A stretch of 64,000 bases of DNA from Corynebacterium sp. (GCF_030532965.1 NZ_JAUNKC010000012.1:1-64000); one strand, 5' to 3'; numbered from the stretch's first letter, positions 47,643 to 58,311 are shown. The notes: generated by a model from the letters alone, not told the origin. Translations and numbers: made by a program.

Positions 47643-49877
47643 CTAAAGTTCGCCAACAATGGTGAGACTTTGCGTTGCCCGGGTGAGGGCAACGAATAAA
47701 TCTTGATACCCTTGGGGCGAATCGGCGATTATTCGCTGCGGCTCCACCACAATCACGTGATCGAATTCGAGGCCTTTAACTTCGCTGACTCCCAGCGCGC
47801 CTGCATACTTCTCCGTGTCGGCGGTGATGATAGCTGAGAGACGATTCGGATGGGCCGCGGTGAGGGCGTCGAAAAGCGCAGAAACGTCCGTACCGGAAGG
47901 CTCGAAGCGGACCTGGTATCCCGACTTCCTTAAACTCACACTTGGCGTGATCTCGGGGGCGAAAACGGCAAGCACTTTATTCGCCACCGCCATAATCTCC
48001 TCTGGGGTCCGGTAATTGACAGATAACTGATGCGTTTTAAACCTGCTACCAACGAAGGGGGCAAGGGTCTCCGCCCAACTGTCAACTCCCGCGGGCGAAC
48101 CCGTTTGCGCTGTATCGCCAACGAGGGTCATCCACCGTGATGGGCTCCGCCGCATAACCATGCGCCACTCCATCGGACTTAGCTCTTGTGCTTCGTCGAT
48201 GATCACGTGTCCATATGCCCACCGTACGTCGGCGGAAGCGCGCTGTGCTGTTGAGCGGTGATCGCGCACTTCGTGGCGGCGGGCAAGTTCCTCAGCATCC
48301 ACAACGTCAAAGGCCGACAAGATTTCGGCGTCGGATTCGTCATCCAAATCAGAGCTTGCCGACGAACTCAACGTGTCCAAGGCATACTCGGCATCCTCGA
48401 TCTGGGCCTCCCATGTTTCATCGGACTCAGTCGTGTCCGTAACCCCAATGAGCTCAGCCAACTCATCAAGCAGCGCGGCATCGCTGGCGGTCCACATCTC
48501 ACCTTCAGCACGCCACAATGCAGATTGAGTTTCCTCATCATAATCGAACGCAATCTCGGCGATAACATCGCGATCAGAAAGCAATTCTGATAGTACTTCG
48601 TTAGGGGAGAGCAACGGCCAAAACTCCCGGACGACGTCTGCCACCGCTGGTTCGGCTGCCACGTCGTCGTGTAACTGGGCCTTATCGCCAGCCGACAGTA
48701 GATTGGTGCCGCCGAGTGGATCAGCACCGATTTTATCTACCAGAAGCTCCGTAATTTTCTCGGCCAGAGCCTCCGCAAACAGCGGTTGTGCTTCGTTATG
48801 CGGACGGCGACCTCGACGAGCGCGGGTTCGAGCAGCTTTCACCAATGCAGGGGAGACGTCCACATCAATGCCATCGACAGTGATGGAAAAGCTTTTCTCC
48901 GGTAGTCGCTGATAGCGTTTAACTGCCCGATGAAGAAGCGTCACCATCTCCTCGGATCCTTTAATTTCTCGACTGAGAACCGATTCAGTGGCTTTGGGGG
49001 CGACCCCTGGGTAAAGCTCGCCAATGGTCGATAACACGACGCCAGTTTCGCCCAATTCCGGCAGCACTCGAGAAATATAGTCCAAAAAGGTGCGGTTGGG
49101 GCCGATGATTAACACGCCAGTGCGCGCCAATTGCTCCCGCCAGGTATATAAAAGATAGGCCACTCGGTGCAGTGCGACGGCGGTCTTACCGGTACCTGGG
49201 CCGCCAACTACCACCATCACGCCGCGGGTCTCATCGCGGATAATTTCGTCTTGCTCTCGCTGAATGGTCTCGACGATGGAGGACATAAAGCCAGTTCGCG
49301 CCGCGGACATAGCGCGGTGCAAAACGGACTCGCTTGCCACGCCAAGTGATGCCTCATGCGCTAGCGACGAAGAATCGACGGCACCTGAGAGAACCTCATC
49401 ATCAATCCCGACGACTTTGCGGCCGGTGGTTCGAATATGGCGGCGGGTTTCCACTCCCTCTGGCTTTGCAGTGGTCGCCAGATAAAACGGCCGTGCTAGG
49501 GGAGCACGCCAATCAAGAAGCAATGTTCGGTAATCATCATCGCGATCATCTAATCCCATGCGCCCGATATAACGTCGGTCCATATTCTGACGTCCAGGTA
49601 CCGGGTTATCGATAAAATCTGGCTGGTCACACACAACATCGATTCGCCCAAAAACCAAACCCAATTGGGCAAGATTCAATTTATCGATGCGCTCATTTAA
49701 CCCGTGGTATTCGGTTTCGCGTTGAATCAATGCTTCCGCATCGGGGTTGGCCGGATCCACGCGTAATTGAACTTCCGCAAGGCGGTTTTGCGCGGCGGCG
49801 ACTTCGTCGTCAAGTTTGGCAAACAGCCCATCTACGTAGTGTTGTTCAAGCGCAATTTCAGAAGCGAAATCCGACAC
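47643..49877 (-). CDS. HelR/HelD-type RNA polymerase recycling ATPase
   Basis: 744 residues, superfamily I helicase-like ATPase. The N-terminal coiled region (about 1-70) precedes Walker A VVGGPGTGKTAVALHRVAYL; VIIDEAQELSPMEW is the Walker B and LSVNYRTPEEIM and KGLEFDHVIVVEP are later SF1 motifs. The arrangement and the segment GRIDVVCDQPDFIDNP with YIGRMGLDD match the actinobacterial HelR/HelD proteins that release RNA polymerase from DNA, linked to rifampicin tolerance in some genera. A plain UvrD-like helicase is the alternative. The start is GTG after GGGAGG. Acidic spans (about 455-505) fit an inserted domain. Confidence 0.85.
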   Translation of the reverse strand: MSDFASEIALEQHYVDGLFAKLDDEVAAAQNRLAEVQLRVDPANPDAEALIQRETEYHGLNERIDKLNLAQLGLVFGRIDVVCDQPDFIDNPVPGRQNMDRRYIGRMGLDDRDDDYRTLLLDWRAPLARPFYLATTAKPEGVETRRHIRTTGRKVVGIDDEVLSGAVDSSSLAHEASLGVASESVLHRAMSAARTGFMSSIVETIQREQDEIIRDETRGVMVVVGGPGTGKTAVALHRVAYLLYTWREQLARTGVLIIGPNRTFLDYISRVLPELGETGVVLSTIGELYPGVAPKATESVLSREIKGSEEMVTLLHRAVKRYQRLPEKSFSITVDGIDVDVSPALVKAARTRARRGRRPHNEAQPLFAEALAEKITELLVDKIGADPLGGTNLLSAGDKAQLHDDVAAEPAVADVVREFWPLLSPNEVLSELLSDRDVIAEIAFDYDEETQSALWRAEGEMWTASDAALLDELAELIGVTDTTESDETWEAQIEDAEYALDTLSSSASSDLDDESDAEILSAFDVVDAEELARRHEVRDHRSTAQRASADVRWAYGHVIIDEAQELSPMEWRMVMRRSPSRWMTLVGDTAQTGSPAGVDSWAETLAPFVGSRFKTHQLSVNYRTPEEIMAVANKVLAVFAPEITPSVSLRKSGYQVRFEPSGTDVSALFDALTAAHPNRLSAIITADTEKYAGALGVSEVKGLEFDHVIVVEPQRIIADSPQGYQDLFVALTRATQSLTIVGEL

Positions 49878-49936
49878 ACTAAACCTCCCGACGTCTCAGC
49901 AACCGTAAATAAAAAGGAAAGGCATAAGCTTAGCAA

Positions 49937-49978
49937 AACCCACTTTCAACGGTCGTAGTGAACCGCTGAAAGTGGGTT
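49937..49978 (-). terminator. Terminator of the DoxX-like gene
   Basis: On the minus strand AACCCACTTTCAGCGGTT pairs with the arm ACCGTTGAAAGTGGGTT with one mismatch and runs into TTTTGC. It lies between the DoxX-like gene and the HelR gene. Confidence 0.75.
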
Positions 49979-50024
49979 ATGAAAAACTATTGCCAACTAA
50001 AAGTCTAAGACGTCCTGGAACCGG

Positions 50025-50858
50025 TTAGACAACGTCACCGATCTTTTTCTGGGCACGCTTGACGGCCTTTGCTGCTTGATCCTGTAGTTTTTCAGCACGC
50101 TTCGATGCCTTCTTCGCGGCACGACCGGTGGCAGCCTGCGCGTCAGCATAAGCAGAAGCTGCGCGATCCTGTGCCTTCACTGCAGCCTTAACCACACACT
50201 TTTTAGCTACCTTCGAGTTTTCTTGGGCAGAAGAAAGCCAATCGGAAGAGGCATCCACAAAGCTGGAGAACGCACCTTTCCAATCATCCTGATTATCAGC
50301 CACGAATTGATTGATCTTATCTTGGGTGTCTTCGAACCAATCGGCTGCAGAGGAAGCAAACCGCTGAGTATCGCTCTGTGACGGGAGTGCTTGTTGAACC
50401 TGCTTCTGTGCCTGCTGTGCTGCTTTAGATGCACGCCACTTTAAACCGGGTTTACCAGCGGTGTCGGCACTGGTGATGAACAGTCCGCCCAACAATGCAA
50501 CGGAGGTGAGGAATCCTTGGCGCCGGGCGACCTTCTCCTCCAGGTCCTGGGTTTCCCAGAATGCGTGGCGAGCCATCATGGTAGGAATGCTGACAGCTGC
50601 GAGCGTTGCTGCTGAAAGCCGGGGGAACTTACCAAGGGCAAGCATGGTGCCTGCGCCGACTTTAACTCCGCCAACAGTCCGAGCGACAACGACCGGATCT
50701 TGTGGCAATTTTTTAAAAGTGCTGCGAGAGACGACTGTTCGAAGCCGCCGCATCAAAGCCTCTGCGCCCTCAACATGTGCTTGGGTGTTAAGAATGGTGT
50801 CTGCGCCGTCAGCGATGTAGACGGAAGCTACCATGGGGCGGGCGAATTTCCGGATCAT
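50025..50858 (-). CDS. DoxX-like membrane protein with a basic coiled tail
   Basis: 277 residues from ATG 50858, with GGAG about 10 bases upstream; an open frame to 50915 lacks support. The N-terminal half (about 1-150) has hydrophobic segments typical of the DoxX family (ADGADTILNTQAHVEGAEAL, KVGAGTMLALGKFPRLSAAT, TSVALLGGLFITSADTAGKP). The C-terminal half is soluble and Ala/Lys/Gln-rich, ending in AAKKASKRAEKLQDQAAKAV, probably a coiled coil. Role unknown; DoxX proteins have been tied to redox and thiosulfate metabolism. The gene has its own terminator. Confidence 0.8.
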   Translation of the reverse strand: MIRKFARPMVASVYIADGADTILNTQAHVEGAEALMRRLRTVVSRSTFKKLPQDPVVVARTVGGVKVGAGTMLALGKFPRLSAATLAAVSIPTMMARHAFWETQDLEEKVARRQGFLTSVALLGGLFITSADTAGKPGLKWRASKAAQQAQKQVQQALPSQSDTQRFASSAADWFEDTQDKINQFVADNQDDWKGAFSSFVDASSDWLSSAQENSKVAKKCVVKAAVKAQDRAASAYADAQAATGRAAKKASKRAEKLQDQAAKAVKRAQKKIGDVV

Positions 50859-51041
50859 GTAGTTGATCGCTCCTTCGTGTGCATTCAATTGATTTCTTAA
50901 GGCCTTGTACCACAACGACCTACTAAAGATCGTACAGAACTGTGGGGGAGTATGTGGTCGGTTACCGGCGATAGAGTCGGTAGAACGATGGGGAGAAACC
51001 GCTGCGATTTACGGAATCATCCGAAGCTGCCAGGTCAATTT

Positions 51042-51632
51042 CTACCATTTGCGGTCCCACCATTTCTCTAACTGTGGACGTTCATCTCCCAAGGTCGTAG
51101 GCTTGCCGTGCCCGGGCCAAATCACGGTTTCATCAGGGAAGACGTCGAATACCTTCGAGGTTGTATCCTTAAATAGCTGCGTAAAATGCTCTTCAGACGC
51201 GGTTTTCCCCAAACCGCCAGGAAATAGGCTATCGCCGATGAAAATATTGGGAACTCCGTCAATATCAACCACAAGGCACGCGCCACCGGGAGTGTGTCCG
51301 CGCAAGATGATAATTGGAAGTTCTTGACCGCCAAATTCAATGACGTCGCCGTCGGTGAGTGGGACGTCCACCGGCGCAGGTAAGCCTGGGGCGTCCAGTG
51401 CCGAAGCGTAGTGTGTAGCACCAGTTGCCGCCAAAACTTCTTCCAATGCGCGCACGTGATCGTGGTGTTGATGTGTGGTGAGTACTTTTGTAATCTCAAC
51501 GCCATTATCGGCTGCCAATTGGAGTATTTGGTTTGCGTCATCGGCGGCGTCGATAAGCAATCCTTGGCCATCGGAGCACAACAGGTAGCAATTATTATCC
51601 ATTGCGGAGACTGAAATGTGAGTCAGAAGCAT
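51042..51632 (-). CDS. MBL-fold hydrolase, glyoxalase II-like
   Basis: 196 residues; short single-domain metallo-beta-lactamase fold. The metal motif is THQHHDHVRALEEV, with further ligands in LRGHTPGG, IGDSLFPGG and WPGHGKPTTLGDERPQL. It lacks the C-terminal substrate domain of true glyoxalase II, so the substrate (a thioester or persulfide) is open. It is divergent from uvrA with a 74-bp gap. Confidence 0.9.
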   Translation of the reverse strand: MLLTHISVSAMDNNCYLLCSDGQGLLIDAADDANQILQLAADNGVEITKVLTTHQHHDHVRALEEVLAATGATHYASALDAPGLPAPVDVPLTDGDVIEFGGQELPIIILRGHTPGGACLVVDIDGVPNIFIGDSLFPGGLGKTASEEHFTQLFKDTTSKVFDVFPDETVIWPGHGKPTTLGDERPQLEKWWDRKW

Positions 51633-51706
51633 AGTGCCAGACTAGCGAAAGTTTCGATTCGTTGCTATGTTCGATTTGTTAACGTTAAGTGGAAAGTGGG
51701 TTTACT

Positions 51707-54562
51707 GTGGCAGATCGGTTGATAGTACGAGGTGCACGGGAACATAACCTTAAAGGTGTCGATATTGATATTCCGCGCGACTCGCTCGTTGTTTTTACTG
51801 GTTTGTCTGGTTCCGGAAAATCCTCACTCGCCTTTGACACGATTTTCGCAGAAGGGCAGCGGCGCTACGTCGAGTCCTTGTCTTCCTATGCCCGGCAGTT
51901 CTTGGGGCAGATGGATAAACCCGATGTGGAATTCATCGAAGGCTTGTCACCGGCGGTTTCCATCGATCAAAAATCGACGAATCGAAATCCGCGGTCAACA
52001 GTGGGAACAATTACCGAAGTATATGATTATTTGCGGCTGTTGTACGCCAGGGCAGGTACGCCGCATTGCCCCGAGTGCGATAGCGTCATTGACCGCCAAA
52101 CTCCTCAACAGATCGTCGACCAAGTCTTGGAGATGGAAGAAGGCACCAAATTCCAGGTTTTAGCCCCGGTAGTGCGGACCCGGAAAGGCGAATTCGTTGA
52201 ATTGTTCCAGGACTTAGCAAGCCAAGGTTTCTCTCGGGTTCGAGTCGACGGTGAAATCTACCAATTATCTCATCCGCCGACGTTAAAGAAGCAAGTAAAG
52301 CACGACATCGACGTTATCGTCGACCGGTTGCAAGTGAAGAAAACCCAGCAACAACGTCTCACTGATTCCGTAGAAACAGCGCTGAAATTAGCGGACGGGG
52401 TTGTTGTTTTAGACTTCGTTTCGCTTGACGACGACCACCCGCACCGCGTTCGCCGATTCAGCGAGAAAATGGCATGCCCCAACGGTCACGCCATTGGAAT
52501 TGACGAACTTGAGCCTCGCGCTTTTTCCTTCAATTCACCTTACGGCGCCTGTTCGGCGTGCGACGGATTAGGAACTCGCTCGGAAGTCGATGTCGATTTG
52601 ATTATCCCCGATCCGGGCGCTCCCGCGGTGAGCTGTATTCAACCGTGGTATTCCAGCCCGAACTCCAAGTACTTCGCTAAATTGATTGAGGGCTTAGGTG
52701 CGGTAATGGATTTCGATCCGAAAACCCCCTACCAAGATCTGCCTGAGGCCGCGCAACATGCTCTCATTCACGGTTGCGATGAGACCGTGACAGTGCGCTA
52801 TAAAAACAGGTACGGCCGAGTCCGCAACTGGAGCGCGCCATTCGAAGGCGTATTGGGATACATGAACCGCAAGATTGAAACCTCTGACTCAGAATCCCAG
52901 AAAGAACGCCTGCTTGCATACACTCGGGAAGTGGCCTGCCCGGCATGTGCAGGATCGAGGTTACGGCCCGAGATTCTGTCCGTTAGGCTGAATTCCGGAA
53001 GCCACGGCGAGCTATCTATCGCAGGGTTGGCCGCGTTATCGGTAGCGGACGCCGCGGCGTTTTTGGAGTCGCTGGTGTTGGGTGATCGGGAAAAAATGAT
53101 TGCCGGTGCAGTGCTCAAAGAAATACAGGCGCGCCTGAAGTTTCTTATCGACGTGGGGCTGACTTATCTCAGTCTCAATCGTGCCGCAGGCACCTTGTCG
53201 GGTGGCGAAGCACAACGGATTAGGCTGGCAACCCAGATTGGTTCCGGTCTCGCCGGTGTCCTTTACGTCCTTGATGAGCCATCAATCGGTTTGCATCAGC
53301 GCGATAATCAACGATTGATCGCAACATTGGAACGACTTCGGGACATTGGAAACACCCTGATCGTCGTAGAACATGATGAAGACACGATCAAAGCCGCGGA
53401 TTGGCTTATAGATATTGGGCCGCAAGCCGGCGAATACGGTGGTGAGGTTGTCTATCAAGGCGAACCAGAGGGAATCAAAAACTGCGCGAAGTCAATCACC
53501 GGTGCTTATCTTGCCGGAAAAAAGGCGCTGGGTGTTCCAGATACTCGTCGACCCATCGATAGTGACCGAACCCTCAAGGTGATCGGTGCCCGGGAAAATA
53601 ACCTCAAAGGAATTGACGTCGAAGTGCCGCTCGGCGCGCTCGTGTGTGTGACGGGTGTCTCCGGTTCCGGTAAATCTACGGTTGTTAATCAAATCCTCGC
53701 TAAAACCCTCGCAAACGAGTTGAATCGTGCCCGGCAAGTTCCTGGACGTGCAACCCGCGTGGAGGGAATCGAGCATTTGGACAAACTGGTTCAAGTCGAT
53801 CAGTCGCCAATTGGGCGGACGCCACGTTCCAACCCGGCAACATACACCGGAGTTTTTGACAAGATTCGTACCTTGTTTTCCGAGACTACCGAGGCCAAAG
53901 TGCGGGGATACAAACCAGGACGGTTCTCATTCAACGTCAAGGGCGGTCGCTGCGAAGCCTGCCAAGGAGACGGCACATTGAAGATTGAAATGAACTTCCT
54001 TCCAGATGTGTATGTTCCCTGCGAAGTTTGCCACGGTGCCCGATACAACCGCGAAACCCTGGAAGTGCGGTACAAGGGCAAAACAATAGCTGAAGTTCTG
54101 GAAATGCCGATCTCCGAAGCCGCCGAATTCTTCGCACCTATTACATCCATCTACCGGTACCTGAACACATTAACCGAGGTAGGACTCGGCTACGTGCGGC
54201 TAGGGCAATCAGCCACCACGCTGTCCGGCGGCGAAGCGCAACGGGTAAAGCTCGCCTCTGAACTTCAGAAGCGATCAAATGGCCGCACGATTTATATCCT
54301 GGACGAACCCACCACCGGCCTGCATTTCGAGGACATTCGGAAGCTCATGCTGGTCATTCAGTCGTTGGTGGACAAGGGAAATTCAGTGGTCGTCATCGAA
54401 CACAATCTTGACGTAATCAAGGCTGCTGACTGGATCATTGACATGGGGCCGGAAGGCGGCGCGGGTGGTGGTCAAGTAGTGGCTCAAGGTACCCCGGAAC
54501 AAGTCGCGTCCGTTTCGGGGTCTTATACCGGGGAGTTTCTCAAACCACTGCTCAACCTATAG
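51707..54562 (+). CDS. uvrA: Excinuclease ABC subunit A
   Basis: 951 residues from the GTG at 51707 ([20 protein letters not shown], as in other actinobacterial UvrA); a longer start at 51689 adds six residues. It recognises DNA damage with UvrB. Two ABC modules: Walker [21 protein letters not shown] and [18 protein letters not shown]; signature [16 protein letters not shown] and [16 protein letters not shown]. The first zinc finger ([10 protein letters not shown]) is not canonical and the second ([20 protein letters not shown], then CEVCHGAR) is intact. Confidence 0.98.
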   Translation: MADRLIVRGAREHNLKGVDIDIPRDSLVVFTGLSGSGKSSLAFDTIFAEGQRRYVESLSSYARQFLGQMDKPDVEFIEGLSPAVSIDQKSTNRNPRSTVGTITEVYDYLRLLYARAGTPHCPECDSVIDRQTPQQIVDQVLEMEEGTKFQVLAPVVRTRKGEFVELFQDLASQGFSRVRVDGEIYQLSHPPTLKKQVKHDIDVIVDRLQVKKTQQQRLTDSVETALKLADGVVVLDFVSLDDDHPHRVRRFSEKMACPNGHAIGIDELEPRAFSFNSPYGACSACDGLGTRSEVDVDLIIPDPGAPAVSCIQPWYSSPNSKYFAKLIEGLGAVMDFDPKTPYQDLPEAAQHALIHGCDETVTVRYKNRYGRVRNWSAPFEGVLGYMNRKIETSDSESQKERLLAYTREVACPACAGSRLRPEILSVRLNSGSHGELSIAGLAALSVADAAAFLESLVLGDREKMIAGAVLKEIQARLKFLIDVGLTYLSLNRAAGTLSGGEAQRIRLATQIGSGLAGVLYVLDEPSIGLHQRDNQRLIATLERLRDIGNTLIVVEHDEDTIKAADWLIDIGPQAGEYGGEVVYQGEPEGIKNCAKSITGAYLAGKKALGVPDTRRPIDSDRTLKVIGARENNLKGIDVEVPLGALVCVTGVSGSGKSTVVNQILAKTLANELNRARQVPGRATRVEGIEHLDKLVQVDQSPIGRTPRSNPATYTGVFDKIRTLFSETTEAKVRGYKPGRFSFNVKGGRCEACQGDGTLKIEMNFLPDVYVPCEVCHGARYNRETLEVRYKGKTIAEVLEMPISEAAEFFAPITSIYRYLNTLTEVGLGYVRLGQSATTLSGGEAQRVKLASELQKRSNGRTIYILDEPTTGLHFEDIRKLMLVIQSLVDKGNSVVVIEHNLDVIKAADWIIDMGPEGGAGGGQVVAQGTPEQVASVSGSYTGEFLKPLLNL

Positions 54563-54564
54563 GC

Positions 54565-54602
54565 GAATCCCATGCTGTTCGTTCAAACGCAGCATGGGAT
54601 TC
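54565..54602 (+). terminator. Hairpin after uvrA
   Basis: GAATCCCATGCTG at 54565-54577 and CAGCATGGGATTC at 54590-54602 form a perfect 13-bp stem starting two bases after the stop codon. The tail is TTGGATTG, so the T-run is weak. It may also serve the convergent gene. Confidence 0.75.
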
Positions 54603-54620
54603 TTGGATTGCGGTTAGTGC

Positions 54621-57200
54621 CTATTTCGAAGAGCCGCTATCTTTCGGCGATTTTTCGGCATCATCAGCGTCAGAATCGTTTTTCGGCGCGACTGTTGGTG
54701 ACTCCGTATTACCTTGATTGCCCTCATCGTCCGCGCCACCATCATCGTTTGTGGCGGAATCCGCCGTAGCCGGTGTTGCGGACTCAGCGTCAGAGTTCAA
54801 TGTATCGTCGGCAACGGATTTTTCTTCTTCCACACCGACTGCTTTTTGATCGTCCTGAGATGCGGTTTTGGAATCCTGTCGGTTCTCCGAATCGGGAGCA
54901 TCTTCCTCGATTTCAACATCGATGATTTCATCGTCATCGCTGTCGTTTCTTTCACCGATAACGACCGTTGGTTCGCTTGATGGCCCGGAATAAGGTTCCG
55001 GAATAGGGGGCGCTGCGGGAGAATTGACAGGATCGGTTGCTCCATCCGCAATGATCTTCACGTCAGCGCCCGTCGGTTCAGAGTCTCCTAGTACGGCAGT
55101 TTCTTCGCCTTGAGAGATCGGCTGTTCTGGTTCGGCGGCATTTTCGCTGTTAGGCGTCGGCACTTGCGGTTCCGTATCGGATACACCGGTAGGTTGACCC
55201 TCTTTGCCGTAAGGGTTATTGACAACAGCGGCTTGTGCTTGTTGCCATGGTTGCGGCTGCTGCCGGGATGCCACTGGCGTCGTTGGTGAAGCCTCATCTA
55301 GATCTGATTGCTGATCCGGATGCGTGTCTGGATACGTTGTGTCATTCGCCGCAAGCTGTGTTGTACCAGGTGCGTGCGGGTCGGTGTCGGTGTGGTGATC
55401 GGCATTCTGGGCTTCAGTTGGATTCTCAGACTCAGCTGATGGTTTGGTGCCGGTGGTCTTGCCTCGACTAACGGTAATGCCGATAAGCACTGCGCCAGAC
55501 AGCAGAAACGCGAGGACACGTGGGATTCCCGTCAGGGTATCCATGTCGAAAAGCAGGAGCTTGAGAATTCCGGCAATAGCAAACATCATGCCAATACCTA
55601 ATGACGAATGCTGCTTGAGCAGAAGCCACGCGGCCAAAATGATCCACAATAACGAGGTCAGGGCATGGCCCAGCATCAACCCATTAACGCCACCAAGGGC
55701 ACCTGTGATGAGGCCAACGGCGATCATAGAGTAATACAGTCCGAAGATCGCACTTAACAGCGGAATGGGACTTGGCTGGCGTGCGAAAACATCGCGATAG
55801 ATAAGGGCTACCACTAGTGCGACCGCGATGGAGAAGCCGACCACTAATGCTGACGTTACTGGGATATTTGTGATGGCACGAGAGACAACAGCCAGCGATT
55901 CGCCCGACAACATCAACGCACCGAGGAACAGCCATGTGAGCCAAAATGCTGGATGTTGGGGACGATTCTTGAAATATGCAATTGCCGCCGCGAAACAGAT
56001 AAAGAACGCAGCGGTGACGACGAATTCCCATTCGCGAGGTGAATGGAACTGGAACGGCAGGAAATTAAAGATCAAAACAATCCACGGGATATATCCGCCA
56101 GCGAGCGCAATCCAAATAGCACACACCACTACGGCGAAACCGAACGTAATTGGATCGTCGAAAGTGCACAGGACCGCGTAAAGGCCAATCGTGATGGCCG
56201 GGTGTGCTTTCAGCAGAACCGTGGCGAGCATGGCCAACAGGATGAAATAGCCGAAGTCATCTATGTCGGCAGAGAATGTATCACCGAATAACGCACCGGC
56301 AACCGCAAGAACGCCACCGACAATCTCAGCATTTTTCCACTCGCGTTTGTAAGCCGCATATAGCACCATAATGCCCGCTAAGGCGTGCGGCATTAACTGT
56401 ATATCAAGATCCGAATGATAGCTGAAATGCCACATGGTAAGTGCAAACGCGGAAATGCCCGTAGCAATTGCGATGCCTTCTTGGTTCCACCGGCGCGTTA
56501 TTATGCCAAAACCGACAATCAGGACGATGAGGCATGACGTGGCCAATGCCGGTTGCCACAAATCCATAATGTAGCCAAGCGCGATAACAGTCGCGCCCAG
56601 AACGAGAAGCGCAGCGCTTGATGTAGCCCCAACTGCGGCTGGGTGGAAATTGCGTTTTTTAAAGAAGAACGAAAGTCCCAGGAAGGCAAAACCTAATAAA
56701 GCGGACAAGACGACTCGAGTGATTGGTCCGAGCCAGCCTTTTTCAATGCCAAGAGATACTAGGAAGCCAACACCCGCAAAGGTGATGATGGTGCCGAGGG
56801 TACCCAGGATACGAATAATAATTTGCTCATTTGTCCACCACGGTTTGCCCGGCAGCAATGGACCTTGTGCTGGCTGTGACTCTGCACCTGGAAAAGGCTG
56901 TGGTTGATATGGCGGACGAGTGTGTCCGTATGGCGGTTGCTGGGGAGAATGCGAATGCTGCGGAGACTGCGGATGCAGGGGAGTGGGTTGTGGTATATAC
57001 CGCTGCTGATTGATCGTAGGACTAGTAACTGGTGGCGGCGGTGGGGGTGCCGGAAACTGTCGAGGCGGTTCAATCCGTGCGGTTATGGCTGCAAGTTCAT
57101 CACGAGCTCTGCGAAACTCGTTTTCTGCAGCCTGCAACCGCCGCATTGCTTCCGCGATTTGATCACTGGATTGCGGTATTTCTTCCATGCGAACTAGCAT
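54621..57200 (-). CDS. DUF2339 polytopic membrane protein
   Basis: 859 residues. A short coiled start (EAMRRLQAAENEFRRARDEL), then a Pro/Gln/His-rich stretch (about 45-115) and a central hydrophobic region (about 130-600) with around 16 to 20 predicted membrane segments, starting WWTNEQIIIRILGTLGTIIT, the DUF2339 pattern. The last 250 residues are hydrophilic and acidic, rich in Asp/Glu/Pro/Thr. DUF2339 proteins have no known activity. The ATG at 57200 or the one at 57188 could start it; neither has a clear ribosome site. The gene converges on uvrA. Confidence 0.88.
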   Translation of the reverse strand: MLVRMEEIPQSSDQIAEAMRRLQAAENEFRRARDELAAITARIEPPRQFPAPPPPPPVTSPTINQQRYIPQPTPLHPQSPQHSHSPQQPPYGHTRPPYQPQPFPGAESQPAQGPLLPGKPWWTNEQIIIRILGTLGTIITFAGVGFLVSLGIEKGWLGPITRVVLSALLGFAFLGLSFFFKKRNFHPAAVGATSSAALLVLGATVIALGYIMDLWQPALATSCLIVLIVGFGIITRRWNQEGIAIATGISAFALTMWHFSYHSDLDIQLMPHALAGIMVLYAAYKREWKNAEIVGGVLAVAGALFGDTFSADIDDFGYFILLAMLATVLLKAHPAITIGLYAVLCTFDDPITFGFAVVVCAIWIALAGGYIPWIVLIFNFLPFQFHSPREWEFVVTAAFFICFAAAIAYFKNRPQHPAFWLTWLFLGALMLSGESLAVVSRAITNIPVTSALVVGFSIAVALVVALIYRDVFARQPSPIPLLSAIFGLYYSMIAVGLITGALGGVNGLMLGHALTSLLWIILAAWLLLKQHSSLGIGMMFAIAGILKLLLFDMDTLTGIPRVLAFLLSGAVLIGITVSRGKTTGTKPSAESENPTEAQNADHHTDTDPHAPGTTQLAANDTTYPDTHPDQQSDLDEASPTTPVASRQQPQPWQQAQAAVVNNPYGKEGQPTGVSDTEPQVPTPNSENAAEPEQPISQGEETAVLGDSEPTGADVKIIADGATDPVNSPAAPPIPEPYSGPSSEPTVVIGERNDSDDDEIIDVEIEEDAPDSENRQDSKTASQDDQKAVGVEEEKSVADDTLNSDAESATPATADSATNDDGGADDEGNQGNTESPTVAPKNDSDADDAEKSPKDSGSSK

Positions 57201-57402
57201 ATCAACTGCAAATTAGCTGATTTTGATTTCAATTTTGCGGTTTCATAACAGTTTATGTTAAGTTGATTCAGCTACCGCCTAAACCTAGTTTGGGTCGCAA
57301 GTGGAGATCTTCCCACCTGAAGCTGCTTCTGTCGAAGTTGGCACAAGGTCAAAGAGTACGTCAGTAACTTTTTAGGTTGCTGCTGTATGGCATATAAGGT
57401 CT

Positions 57403-57436
57403 CCCGTTTATCGGTTTTGGATAAACGGGTTTTATT
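57403..57436 (+). promoter_or_regulatory. Terminator-like hairpin in the infC leader
   Basis: CCCGTTTATC-GGTTTTG-GATAAACGGG is a perfect 10-bp stem followed by TTTTATTT. It lies 70 bases before the infC start and well downstream of the preceding gene's start region, so it is a likely attenuator of the infC-rpmI-rplT operon. The leader at 57201-57506 has no gene. An L20- or IF3-responsive leader is known in other bacteria; which one applies here cannot be read off. Confidence 0.7.
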
Positions 57437-57506
57437 TGTGCCAGGGAAAGCGCGAGCGATTGACGGTAGGACACATTTCGTTCACTTTGCTACTTGAGGA
57501 GTTCCC

Positions 57507-58028
57507 ATCAGCGCTGAAGCTCGAATTAATGAGCGTATCCGAGTCCCCGAGGTCCGTCTTGTTGGCCCTAACGGTGAGCAGGTAGGTATCGTTCGTATCG
57601 ATGATGCTCGTAAATTGGCATATGATGCCGATCTTGATTTGGTGGAGGTGGCGCCAAACGCAAAGCCTCCCGTATGCAAGATCATGGATTACGGCAAGTT
57701 TAAGTATGAACAAGCTCAAAAAGCTCGTGAGGCTCGTAAGAATCAGCAGCAAACGGTAGTCAAGGAGCAAAAGTTCCGTCCGAAAATCGATGACCACGAT
57801 TACGAGACGAAAAAGAGCAATGTGATCCGCTTCCTTAACAAGGGTTCCAAGGTAAAAGTAACCATCATGTTCCGTGGTCGTGAGCAATCTCGACCGGAGC
57901 TTGGTTTCCGTCTCTTGGAGCGATTGGCTGAGGATGTCGCCGAATATGGCATCGTCGAGTCGAAGCCAAAGCAAGACGGTCGTAATATGACCATGGTTTT
58001 CGGCCCGGTGCGCAAGGGCAAGAAGTAA
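57507..58028 (+). CDS. infC: Translation initiation factor IF-3
   Basis: 173 residues from an ATC start codon at 57507, which follows TTGAGGAG by 5 bases. Reading from ATC gives [20 protein letters not shown], the expected IF3 start; the first TTG or ATG in frame would cut 36 or more residues off. Use of rare starts is the known autoregulation of infC, because IF3 rejects non-canonical codons. Domains: N-terminal IF3N (1-75, [20 protein letters not shown]) and C-terminal IF3C ([26 protein letters not shown]). First gene of the operon with rpmI and rplT. Confidence 0.96.
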   Translation: MSAEARINERIRVPEVRLVGPNGEQVGIVRIDDARKLAYDADLDLVEVAPNAKPPVCKIMDYGKFKYEQAQKAREARKNQQQTVVKEQKFRPKIDDHDYETKKSNVIRFLNKGSKVKVTIMFRGREQSRPELGFRLLERLAEDVAEYGIVESKPKQDGRNMTMVFGPVRKGKK

Positions 58029-58057
58029 AGACTAAAAGTTAAAGGACGTTTAATCCC

Positions 58058-58252
58058 ATGAAGCAGAAGACCCACAAGGGCACCGCTAAGCGGATCAAGA
58101 CCACTGGCTCTGGCAAGCTGCGTCGTGAGCAGGCAAACCGCCGCCACCTCCTTGAAGGTAAGCCTTCCAAGCGTACTCGTCGCCTGAAGGGCACCGAGGA
58201 TGTCGCTCCTGCCGATGTCAAGCGCGTTAAGCGTCTACTGGGCAAGGCTTAA
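58058..58252 (+). CDS. rpmI: 50S ribosomal protein L35
   Basis: 64 residues, [20 protein letters not shown] at the start and [10 protein letters not shown] at the end, basic throughout as in the family. ATG with AAAGGACG upstream, 29 bases after infC. Confidence 0.98.
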   Translation: MKQKTHKGTAKRIKTTGSGKLRREQANRRHLLEGKPSKRTRRLKGTEDVAPADVKRVKRLLGKA

Positions 58253-58311
58253 TTAGCCGTCTTTCCCATCACAACAGATAAAGAACCTAATTAAGTAAGG
58301 AAGTTTGAACA

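Noticed and set aside
57615..58028. infC starting at TTG 57615
   Set aside because: This cuts off 36 conserved residues of IF3; the ATC at 57507 with GAGGAG upstream restores them.
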